Positions 20,865 through 28,236 of a stretch of 64,000 nucleotides of DNA are shown in pieces. Source of the DNA: Martinezella lusitana (lineage in GTDB: Bacteria > Pseudomonadota > Alphaproteobacteria > Rhizobiales > Rhizobiaceae). Each line of letters starts with the position of its first letter. The first letter of the stretch is position 1. The stretch spans positions 1-64,000 of the forward strand of contig NZ_JAFEVL010000001.1 in the NCBI RefSeq assembly GCF_016901135.1, in the 5' to 3' direction. A program made the position numbers and the translations under genes. Under the pieces are notes generated by a model. It searched no databases, had not been told where the DNA came from, and saw only the letters and a program-made list of their open reading frames with translations.

Positions 20865-21638
20865 TCAGATCTGTCGGCGGGAGGTTTCCACGAGGCGAAC
20901 GTCATGCTCCGCCGCGGTTGTCCGCACAGATTCGACGCGACATTCGTCGGTGACGAAAGTGTGCACTTGCGACAGATGGCCGATGCGCACCGGAGCGGTA
21001 CGTTCGAACTTGGTGCTGTCGGCGACGAGAATGACATGCCGGGCATTGGCGATGATCGCCTGCGCCACTTTCACTTCACGAAAATCGAAATCCAGAAGCG
21101 CGCCATCGCCATCAATCGCCGAGGCGCCGATGACGGCGTAGTCGACCTTGAACTGCTTAATGAAGTCGACAGCTGCCTCGCCGACGATCCCGCCATCGGA
21201 ACCGCGTACGACGCCGCCGGCAATGACGACCTCGATCGATGGGAATATTCGTAACTTATTGGCAACATTGATGTTATTGGTGATCACCATCAGTTCGTGA
21301 TGACCGAGAAGCGCCTCGCCAACGGCCTCTGTCGTCGTGCCGATATTGATGAAAAGCGAGCTGTTATTGGGGATGAGGCCGGCGGCGGCGCGACCGATCG
21401 CCTGCTTTTCGAGCGCGGCGATCGAGCGGCGCGCCTCGTATTTCACGTTTTCGGTTCCGCCGGGGAAGATTGCGCCGCCATGCACGCGCGACAGCACGCG
21501 ACCGTCGCAGAGATCGTTGAGGTCCTTGCGGATGGTTTGCGGCGTCACCGAAAAGCGCAGCGCCAGTTCCTCTACCTGTACGCGCCCCTCCGCCTTGGCG
21601 ATGTCGAGTATCTCCGTCTGGCGTCCGGATAGGAACAT
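20865..21638 (-). CDS. glpR: DeoR-family glycerol-3-phosphate regulon repressor
   Basis: A 257-residue DeoR regulator: N-terminal helix-turn-helix (QVEELALRFSVTPQTIRKDLNDLCDGRVLSRVHGGA, the DeoR signature) and a C-terminal sugar-phosphate isomerase-like sensor domain (INIGTTTEAVGEALL, VADSTKFERTAPVRIG). DeoR proteins bind phosphorylated sugars or polyols. Its position directly upstream of glpD on the same strand supports the GlpR assignment. It is divergent from an SDR gene, 98 bases away. Confidence 0.85.
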   Translation of the reverse strand: MFLSGRQTEILDIAKAEGRVQVEELALRFSVTPQTIRKDLNDLCDGRVLSRVHGGAIFPGGTENVKYEARRSIAALEKQAIGRAAAGLIPNNSSLFINIGTTTEAVGEALLGHHELMVITNNINVANKLRIFPSIEVVIAGGVVRGSDGGIVGEAAVDFIKQFKVDYAVIGASAIDGDGALLDFDFREVKVAQAIIANARHVILVADSTKFERTAPVRIGHLSQVHTFVTDECRVESVRTTAAEHDVRLVETSRRQI

Positions 21639-21736
21639 GATCTTCGCTCCCTTTCTTTCGTTTTTTTTGTCATCATATGATAAAGTGAAAATTCCGCAAT
21701 TACCGACGCGCGGATTGTGTGATTGGGGAGGTCGTC

Positions 21737-22507
21737 GTGTTTCATCCGAAGCTGTTCGAAAATCGCAACGTCGTGGTCACCGGCGCCGGTCGCGGCATCG
21801 GGCTGGAAGTGGCCAGGCAGTTTCTCGATTGCGGTGCCCATGTTCTCGTCCATATCGGGCGCAACTCCGCACGCGACTTGCCCGATTTCCTGATGGAGGC
21901 GGAAGCCGACCGCCGCGCCTTTCTGATCTCAGGCGATTTCGCCGCCGGCAACGGTACGCGGGATTTCGTTAGTGCCGCCAGCGAGCGATTCGATCGCGTC
22001 GATGTGCTGGTCAACAATGCGGGCACCATGGTCGGCCGCTTTCCCGCAGGCGAACTGACGGACGAGCAATATGAAAGAATCGTCCACCTCAATCAGACCG
22101 CTGTCATGGAGGTGACGAGAGGATTGTTGCCGCTGCTCAGGGCCGCAGGGCAGGCCGCGATCGTCAACACCGTATCGATTTCCGCTCTGACCGGCGGCAG
22201 TCCCGGCTCTGCCATCTATTCCGCGTCGAAGGCTTTCGTTACCACCTATTCGAAGGCCTTGGCGCGAGAGCTGGCGCCTGACGGCATCCGGGTAAATTGC
22301 GTCTCGCCCGGCACGATATCAACCGATTTCCATGAGCGTTACTCCTCAAGGGAGAAACTGGAGCAGACGCGCCGGTCGATTCCGCTTCAGCGTTTGGGTA
22401 CACCGGAAGATTGTGCCCCCGCCTATCTCTTCCTCGCAGCGCCGACGCTCTCCGGCTACGTCACCGGGCAAGTGATCGAGATCAATGGCGGGCAGCTTAT
22501 CTGCTGA
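21737..22507 (+). CDS. Short-chain dehydrogenase/reductase
   Basis: A 256-residue classical SDR oxidoreductase. The cofactor loop TGAGRGIG, the NNAG motif, the catalytic serine region VSISALTG and the active-site YSASK are all present, and the C-terminal VTGQVIEINGGQLIC is typical. I chose the GTG at 21737, five bases after GGGGAGG, rather than the ATG at 21719. It is divergent from glpR, so a polyol or 3-ketoacyl-like substrate is possible, but the specificity is unknown. Confidence 0.82.
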   Translation: MFHPKLFENRNVVVTGAGRGIGLEVARQFLDCGAHVLVHIGRNSARDLPDFLMEAEADRRAFLISGDFAAGNGTRDFVSAASERFDRVDVLVNNAGTMVGRFPAGELTDEQYERIVHLNQTAVMEVTRGLLPLLRAAGQAAIVNTVSISALTGGSPGSAIYSASKAFVTTYSKALARELAPDGIRVNCVSPGTISTDFHERYSSREKLEQTRRSIPLQRLGTPEDCAPAYLFLAAPTLSGYVTGQVIEINGGQLIC

Positions 22508-22609
22508 GAAATCGGACCTTTTTTGGTCTCCGTGTCTTTTGAATCAGCTTGCGAATTCATAATATTATAAGCATATCCCTATGTGAGTTCTCACCAGAGG
22601 CTGTGTGAT

Positions 22610-22948
22610 ATGTCGTCGTCTCCACCGCAAGGCGGTGCCGCAGAGCATGATATCGAGGAAATGACGGGGAAGGCGCGCAATGCGAGCGTCTTGCTGAAGG
22701 CGCTCTCGCATGAGACCAGGCTGGTGATTTTGTTCATGCTCGCCAAGCGCGAAAAAACCGTGATGGAACTCGAGGCGCTTCTTAACTTGCCGCAGGCCGT
22801 GGTTTCCCAGCATCTGGCGCGGCTGCGCCTGGAAAAGCTGGTCGATACGCGCCGGGAAGGGCGGCTCATTCACTATGCCGTCGCCCGTTCGGAAATCTGC
22901 ACCGTGGTCAATTGGCTGCAGGAGGCCTTCTGTCAGAGCGATTGTTGA
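22610..22948 (+). CDS. ArsR/SmtB-family regulator
   Basis: A 112-residue winged-helix repressor. The core ALSHETRLVILFMLAKREKTVMELEALLNLPQAVVSQHLARLRLEKLVDTRREGR is typical of the ArsR family. The metal-binding ELCV-type box of ArsR is not present; the only cysteines are in the C-terminal half, including a terminal CQSDC. This may be a redox or sulfur sensor, or a non-metal regulator like rhizobial NolR, but nothing decides it. A GTG nine codons upstream (22583) is an alternative start. Confidence 0.75.
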   Translation: MSSSPPQGGAAEHDIEEMTGKARNASVLLKALSHETRLVILFMLAKREKTVMELEALLNLPQAVVSQHLARLRLEKLVDTRREGRLIHYAVARSEICTVVNWLQEAFCQSDC

Positions 22949-23177
22949 TCGTTTTTGGCGGGCGTGTCGGCTGACGACGGAACGCCGCCGCCTTCCTCGG
23001 AACGTCGGGTACGGCGAACTTTTTGCCCTAAAGGCCGAGGTGAACGGCGACAAGAAGCTCGGAAATCCCTTAGCCTCGTTTTGGCCTTCAATTCATCATT
23101 GTATCGTCAACTGCACGACACGACAGTGTTATGCGGGAGCGCTAATACGCCTTCATGGCATTGAAGGAGAATAGTCC

Positions 23178-23381
23178 GTGCAGAATAGTGAAATGACGAT
23201 GTCGGAAGTTTTGCGAGACCCGGTGATCCGGAAAATGCTTCGTGCCGATCGCGTGTCGTTGAGCGAATTTGCGAAGCTTCTGGAAAAAACGGCCCGCGCA
23301 AGACATGCGGCCTTTGCCGAAGAGCATGCAATGCCGCTCATCCCTCGTATTCTCATTGAACGTCCATCTGCCGGTAAATGA
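23178..23381 (+). CDS. Small conserved-looking protein of unknown function
   Basis: A 67-residue soluble protein, mostly helical by composition (MSEVLRDPVIRKMLRADRVSLSEFAKLLEKTARARH), with a basic C-terminus. It has a good GAAGGAG ribosome site about eight bases ahead of the GTG start, which supports translation. No domain is recognised. It may be in the same transcript as the ArsR gene, though 229 bases apart. Weak resemblance to small rhizobial hypothetical proteins is from memory only. Confidence 0.55.
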   Translation: MQNSEMTMSEVLRDPVIRKMLRADRVSLSEFAKLLEKTARARHAAFAEEHAMPLIPRILIERPSAGK

Positions 23382-23526
23382 GGTAGGTCACTGAGAGTTT
23401 TCGGAGAGGCGCCGCCGCAAGCGAAATGATTCCTGCCGGCGATAGCAGAAGAGATAGTGAGCTAGCCCAAGGTTTGGCGAAACAGCTCCTCGGCTACATT
23501 AACTTGTGCCTCTAGGTCCGTCGCTC

Positions 23527-24012
23527 CTACGCAGTTGGAGGATCCTCGTTCAATGCATCGGCAAGTTTTCGCATGAGCCTGACAAGCTCGTCGATGTCAT
23601 TGATATCCCAAGCTCCAAGGATCGAACTGCCGATCCTGTCACGCGCAGCGTCCACCGCGTCCGTCATGAGCTTTCCCTTTGGCGCAATAACAGCCTCACG
23701 CACACGGCGGTCCGCAGCACCGGCTTGCCGGGCAACAAGATCGAGGCTCTCAAGCTTCGCGACCTGGCGACTGACGGTCGTATAGTCGCGGCCGATGCGA
23801 TCCGCCAGATCGACCACGCCGATCGGACCGAAGCGCTCAATTGAGACCAGCAGGGGAAAAAGCGCCCGCTCGAGCGGAATTCCGGCCTCCTTGATGAGCA
23901 CCTCGTCGCGCTGCGGTCGGTTTATCACGCTGACGATATCCAGCACTGCTGCATGAAGCTTCCGGAATTGCAGCTGTATATGTGTATTTTGCACATTATT
24001 TCTTGACGCCAT
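23527..24012 (-). CDS. MarR-family regulator
   Basis: A 161-residue MarR-type winged-helix regulator with the DNA-binding segment IGVVDLADRIGRDYTTVSRQVAKLESLDLVAR and the wing AADRRVREAVIAPKGK. I chose the ATG at 24012, preceded by GGGAGA; the longer frame to 24240 overlaps the divergent gene. It is divergent from a zinc-independent quinone oxidoreductase gene, and two copies of a 20-base direct repeat flank its start codon, so it probably represses both genes and is released by a quinone or aromatic ligand. Confidence 0.85.
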   Translation of the reverse strand: MASRNNVQNTHIQLQFRKLHAAVLDIVSVINRPQRDEVLIKEAGIPLERALFPLLVSIERFGPIGVVDLADRIGRDYTTVSRQVAKLESLDLVARQAGAADRRVREAVIAPKGKLMTDAVDAARDRIGSSILGAWDINDIDELVRLMRKLADALNEDPPTA

Positions 24013-24050
24013 CGCAGGTCTCCCATATGGGTGTATTATGCACATAATTT
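23982..24050. promoter_or_regulatory. Paired operator: 20-base direct repeat for the MarR regulator
   Basis: Two direct repeats, GTGTATTTTGCACATTATTT (23982-24001) and GTGTATTATGCACATAATTT (24031-24050), match at 18 of 20 bases, with starts 49 bases apart. Each has an inner partial dyad (GTGTAT/TGCAC). One lies inside the first codons of marR, the other just upstream of the oxidoreductase start. I infer MarR sites for joint repression. Confidence 0.7.
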
Positions 24051-24075
24051 GGATGATCAAAAAGGAAAATATGCG

Positions 24076-25041
24076 ATGAAAGCTGCAATCGTATTGAATG
24101 CCGGGCAAGTCCCAATCTTTGGTGATTTCGAGACGCCTGTCCCATCCGCCGACGAGAGGCTTGTTTCCGTCAGCGCCGCCGCGATCAGTCAAGTCGTGAA
24201 GAGCCGGGCGTCGGGAAAGCACTACAGCTCCGGCAATCAATTTCCCTTCATCGTGGGGATCGACGGCGTGGGCCGGCTTGACGACGGTCGGCGGGTTTAT
24301 TTCGTTCTGCCGAACGCACCTTATGGCAGCATGGCTGAGCTTGCCGCGGTGCGATCTGCCCAGTGCATTGAACTGCCCGAGGAGCTCGACGATGTTACGG
24401 CGGCGGCTATCGCCAATCCCGGAATGTCATCATGGGCGGCCTATCAAGAGCGGGCCAAGCTCAAATCCGGAGAGACCATTTTGATCAACGGCGCAACCGG
24501 GACCTCGGGTCGGCTGGCTGTTCAGATCGCTAGATATCTCGGAGCGAGCAAAGTCATTGCGACGGGTCGAAATTCCGACAGTCTCAAAGCCTTGGAAGGG
24601 CTTGGCGCTGATGTGACCATTCCGCTCGTTCAGGATAAATCGGCTGTGGAAGATGCATTCAAGGAGCAGTTCGCGTCCGGTGTGGATGTCGTCATCGATT
24701 ATCTATGGGGTGAAAGTGCGGAAAGCCTTCTCATCGCGGCCGCCAAGGCCGGCAAGGATGCGGTACCGGTCCGTTATGTCCAGATCGGCTCGATTAGCGG
24801 CTCGGAGATAAGCCTGCCAAGCGCCGTGCTGCGTTCGTCAGCCATCACGCTGATGGGCAGCGGTATAGGAAGCATCGCGCTCGACCGCATCATCAACGCG
24901 ACTGCCGAGTTGCTCCGGGCAACAGTGCCGGGAAACTTCAAGATTGCCTCTAAAACCATTCCACTTTCCGACGTCGAAAATGCCTGGCCTCTTGATGACA
25001 GCAATCGGCGCACCGTCTTCGACATCGGCGGCGGCGCATGA
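24076..25041 (+). CDS. MDR-family quinone oxidoreductase / alcohol dehydrogenase-like protein
   Basis: A 321-residue medium-chain dehydrogenase/reductase of the quinone-oxidoreductase type, using NADPH. The cofactor-binding loop LINGATGTSGRLAVQIARYLGASKVIATGR is clear. The structural zinc cysteines of alcohol dehydrogenases are absent. I chose the ATG at 24076, after AAGGAAAA. Together with the divergent MarR regulator and its operators, this looks like a small inducible detoxification unit for quinones or enones, a known pairing in bacteria. Confidence 0.8.
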   Translation: MKAAIVLNAGQVPIFGDFETPVPSADERLVSVSAAAISQVVKSRASGKHYSSGNQFPFIVGIDGVGRLDDGRRVYFVLPNAPYGSMAELAAVRSAQCIELPEELDDVTAAAIANPGMSSWAAYQERAKLKSGETILINGATGTSGRLAVQIARYLGASKVIATGRNSDSLKALEGLGADVTIPLVQDKSAVEDAFKEQFASGVDVVIDYLWGESAESLLIAAAKAGKDAVPVRYVQIGSISGSEISLPSAVLRSSAITLMGSGIGSIALDRIINATAELLRATVPGNFKIASKTIPLSDVENAWPLDDSNRRTVFDIGGGA

Positions 25042-25140
25042 TTGCCAGTGGGGTGCGGTGATCCGGCCTATGCCGCACTCCTCTTTCCGATGTTGCGCTC
25101 ACGACGCGGCCCATTTAACTGTCTCATTCGGGAGAGTTAA

Positions 25141-26037
25141 ATGATCGACAAGCTGGAATTCTTCATCGCGCTTGCCAACCAGAAGCATTTTGGCCGCGCC
25201 GCCGAGGAATGCGGCGTGACGCAGCCGACCTTGTCTGCGGCGATCCGGCAATTGGAGGATCAGCTCGGCGTCATGCTCGTCAGTCGCGGCTCGCGCTTTC
25301 AGGGGCTGACGCCGGAGGGGCAGCGCGTGCTGGAATGGGCACGGCGCATCGTCGGCGACAGCCGAACCATGCGCGAGGAAATGCGGGCGGCGCGCAAGGG
25401 CCTTGCCGGCCATATCCGGATCGCCGCCATTCCGACGGCGCTTGCCATGGTGTCGAAGATCACCACGCCTTTCCAGGAAAGGCACCCCGACGTCACCTTC
25501 TCCATCACATCGCGCAATTCGCTGCAGGTTCTGAGCCTGCTCGAAAATCTCGAGATCGATGCCGGCATCACCTATCTGGAAAACGAGCCGCTTGGCCGCG
25601 TCACCAGCGTACCGCTCTATGCCGAGCGTTATCACCTGATCACCGCGGCGGGCAGCCCACTTTCCGAGCGTGAGAGTGTCACCTGGAGGGAAGTCGGGGA
25701 TCTTCGGCTTTGTCTATTGACGGCTGACATGCAGAATCGCCGCATCATCAACCGGCATCTGGCGGAAGCCGGCACGGTGGCTAAGCCGACGCTGGAATCC
25801 AATTCGATGATCGTGCTGTTTTCTCATGTCCAGACTGGGCGCTGGGCAAGCATCATGCCGAAGAATATCGCCGATTCCTTCGGCTTTCCGGCCGATATCC
25901 GCAAGATCCCGATCACAGAGCCGGATGCCGAACATCTCGTCGGCCTGGTCGCCACGCATCGCGAACCCTTTACACCGCTCGTCTCGGCTCTGTTGCATGA
26001 GGCGAGATTGCTCGCGGAAGGCGATAAGAATCGATAG
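25141..26037 (+). CDS. LysR-type regulator of the formate dehydrogenase operon
   Basis: A 298-residue LysR-type regulator (DNA-binding helix FFIALANQKHFGRAAEECGVTQPTLSAAIRQLEDQLGVMLV). It lies directly upstream of fdsG on the same strand, the arrangement of FdsR in bacteria with soluble NAD-dependent formate dehydrogenase. A perfect 8-3-8 palindrome of T-N11-A form lies across its stop codon. I infer control of fds by formate, oxidative or C1 metabolism. Confidence in the family is high, in the regulon moderate. Confidence 0.83.
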   Translation: MIDKLEFFIALANQKHFGRAAEECGVTQPTLSAAIRQLEDQLGVMLVSRGSRFQGLTPEGQRVLEWARRIVGDSRTMREEMRAARKGLAGHIRIAAIPTALAMVSKITTPFQERHPDVTFSITSRNSLQVLSLLENLEIDAGITYLENEPLGRVTSVPLYAERYHLITAAGSPLSERESVTWREVGDLRLCLLTADMQNRRIINRHLAEAGTVAKPTLESNSMIVLFSHVQTGRWASIMPKNIADSFGFPADIRKIPITEPDAEHLVGLVATHREPFTPLVSALLHEARLLAEGDKNR

Positions 26038-26050
26038 AAATCTTCTATCG
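26032..26050. promoter_or_regulatory. Candidate LysR (FdsR) binding palindrome
   Basis: CGATAGAA at 26032-26039 and TTCTATCG at 26043-26050 form a perfect dyad with a three-base centre. It contains a T-N11-A LysR box (ATAG-N7-CTAT) and overlaps the lysR stop codon, 150 bases before fdsG. Confidence 0.6.
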
Positions 26051-26140
26051 AACGACGGGACTGCCTTATTGATCCTTAGCCTCCTCCCTGCAACTCTCAT
26101 CCTAGGCGTGCGTCGATCGCGCACCCACGGAGGAAATGCC

Positions 26141-26184
26141 GCATAAGCGTTTCCGAAAATCGCCAGCGGTTTTCGGGGTTATGC
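26141..26184. repeat. Rhizobial palindromic repeat, family B copy 2
   Basis: A 44-base palindrome with ends GCATAA and TTATGC and inner CCGAAAA/TTTTCGG arms, related to 15378-15417 and 36056-36088. It ends one base before the fdsG ribosome site, so it lies in the leader of the fds mRNA. Confidence 0.75.
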
Positions 26185-26198
26185 GCAGGAGGCTGCTT

Positions 26199-26678
26199 AT
26201 GAGTTTGAATTTGGGCGCGGCCGATATCGCGACCCGTGCCGGCGTTATCATCGACACCATGAAGTCGATGGAAGGGCCGCTTCTGCCGATCCTGCATGGG
26301 ATTCAGGAAGAATTTGGCTATGTGCCGCAGGACACGCTGCCGCTGATCGCTAGGGCACTGAACCTTTCACGCGCCGAAGTGCACGGCGTCATGACCTTTT
26401 ATCACGATTATCGCGACCATCCCGCTGGCCGTCATGTCCTGAAGCTCTGTCGCGCCGAGGCCTGTCAGTCGATGGGTGGCGATGCTCTTGCCGAGCGCGT
26501 CAAGCAGCTGTTGGGCATCGATTTTCATCAGACGACGCTGGATGGCATCGTGACGCTGGAGCCTGTCTACTGTCTCGGCCTTTGCGCCTGCGCGCCAGCG
26601 GCAATGCTGGATGGCGAACTTTATGGGCGGCTTGACGACGAGAGCGCCGAAGACCTCGTGAAGGAGGCGCGCCAGTGA
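26199..26678 (+). CDS. fdsG: NAD-dependent formate dehydrogenase gamma subunit
   Basis: A 159-residue thioredoxin-like [2Fe-2S] protein related to NuoE. The four cluster cysteines are in LCRAEACQSMGG and VYCLGLCACAPA. In the soluble FdsABG enzyme it relays electrons to the NAD-binding subunit. I chose the ATG at 26199, preceded by AGGAGG, rather than the upstream frame opening at 26136, which runs through the palindromic repeat. The fdsB GTG overlaps its stop, so the two are translationally coupled. Confidence 0.93.
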   Translation: MSLNLGAADIATRAGVIIDTMKSMEGPLLPILHGIQEEFGYVPQDTLPLIARALNLSRAEVHGVMTFYHDYRDHPAGRHVLKLCRAEACQSMGGDALAERVKQLLGIDFHQTTLDGIVTLEPVYCLGLCACAPAAMLDGELYGRLDDESAEDLVKEARQ

Positions 26679-28231
26679 CCTTGACCATCTATGTTCCCCG
26701 CGATGCCGCCGCCCTCTCGCTCGGGGCTGAAAAGGTCGCCAAGGCCATTGCGCAGGAAGTCGCCAAACGCGGCCTCGATGCGCGGATTGTGCGTAACGGC
26801 TCGCGCGGCATGTTCTGGCTGGAGCCTTTGGTCGAAGTCGAGATCGGCGGCAAGCGCGTCGGCTACGGGCCGGTGAAGGCCAAGGATGTTCCCGCACTAT
26901 TCGACGCCGGGCTCGCCGAAGGCGGCAAGCATCCGCTCTGTCTTGGGGAGGTCGAAAACCTCCCATTCCTGAAAGAGCAGACCCGTCTGACCTTTGCCCG
27001 CTGCGGCATTACCGATCCCCTTTCACTGGGAGATTATGAGGCCCATGGCGGCCTTAGGGGTCTGCGCCGCGCCATCGGCATGGCAGCGGCCGACATCGTC
27101 AAGGACGTCACGGACTCCGGCCTGCGCGGCCGGGGCGGGGCGGGTTTCCCGACCGGCATCAAATGGAAGACGGTGCTCGATGCGCCAGGCGACCGCAAAT
27201 ATATCGTCTGCAATGCCGACGAGGGCGACAGCGGCACATTCGCCGACCGGATGATCATGGAGGGCGATCCCTTCGTGCTGATCGAGGGCATGGTGATCGC
27301 TGGCCTGGCGACCGGCGCGACCAAGGGCTTCGTATACACGCGCTCGGAATATCCGCATGCGATCGCCGCGATGACCGTAGCGGTCGAAATCGCGCGGAAA
27401 GCCGGCGTTCTCGGGGCTTCGGTTCTCGGCTCGGGCAAGGCTTTCGATATGGAGATCCGTACCGGCGCTGGTGCCTATGTCTGCGGCGAGGAGACGGCGC
27501 TACTGAACAGCCTCGAGGGCAAGCGCGGCATCGTGCGCGCCAAGCCGCCGCTGCCGGCGCACAAGGGCCTGTTCAACTGCCCCACAGTCATCAACAACGT
27601 AATTTCGCTCGCCTCCGTGCCCGTCATCATGGACAAGGGTGCGGCCTTCTATCGCGATTTCGGCATGGGCCGCTCGCGCGGCACGATCCCGCTGCAGATT
27701 GCCGGCAATGTCAAATACAGTGGTCTTTACGAGACGGCCTTCGGCCTTTCCCTCGGCGATATCGTCGACAGGATCGGCGGCGGCACGGCAACGGGGCGGC
27801 CGGTGAAAGCCGTGCAGGTGGGTGGACCGCTCGGCGCCTACTTTCCGCGCGCCTTGTTCGATACGCCATTCGACTATGAATCCTTCGCGGCCAAGGACGG
27901 TCTGATCGGTCATGCCGGCATTGTCGTCTTCGATGATACCGCCGACATGCTGAAGCAGGCGCGTTTCGCCATGGAGTTCTGTGCGGTCGAAAGCTGCGGC
28001 AAGTGCACCCCCTGCCGCATCGGCTCGACCCGCGGCGTTGAGACGGCAGACAAGATCGCCCGCGGTATCGAGCCCGAGAAGAACAGGGTTCTGCTCGCCG
28101 ATCTCTGCAACACCATGAAGTTCGGCTCGCTCTGCGCGCTCGGCGGTTTCACGCCCTATCCCGTCATGAGCGCGATGACCCATTTCCCGGAGGATTTCTC
28201 TCCGGTTCCCTTGATTGAAGCGGCGGAGTAA
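26675..28231 (+). CDS. fdsB: NAD-dependent formate dehydrogenase beta subunit
   Basis: A 518-residue subunit related to NuoF, holding FMN, a [4Fe-4S] cluster and the NAD site. Typical segments are the NADH-binding GRGGAGFPTGIKWK, the FMN-binding NADEGDSGTFADR and the cluster motif ESCGKCTPCRIGSTRG. An N-terminal NuoE-like thioredoxin fold (about residues 1-100) precedes it. It starts at GTG 26675, overlapping the fdsG stop. It passes electrons from formate to NAD. Confidence 0.95.
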   Translation: MTLTIYVPRDAAALSLGAEKVAKAIAQEVAKRGLDARIVRNGSRGMFWLEPLVEVEIGGKRVGYGPVKAKDVPALFDAGLAEGGKHPLCLGEVENLPFLKEQTRLTFARCGITDPLSLGDYEAHGGLRGLRRAIGMAAADIVKDVTDSGLRGRGGAGFPTGIKWKTVLDAPGDRKYIVCNADEGDSGTFADRMIMEGDPFVLIEGMVIAGLATGATKGFVYTRSEYPHAIAAMTVAVEIARKAGVLGASVLGSGKAFDMEIRTGAGAYVCGEETALLNSLEGKRGIVRAKPPLPAHKGLFNCPTVINNVISLASVPVIMDKGAAFYRDFGMGRSRGTIPLQIAGNVKYSGLYETAFGLSLGDIVDRIGGGTATGRPVKAVQVGGPLGAYFPRALFDTPFDYESFAAKDGLIGHAGIVVFDDTADMLKQARFAMEFCAVESCGKCTPCRIGSTRGVETADKIARGIEPEKNRVLLADLCNTMKFGSLCALGGFTPYPVMSAMTHFPEDFSPVPLIEAAE

Positions 28232-28236
28232 GACCC

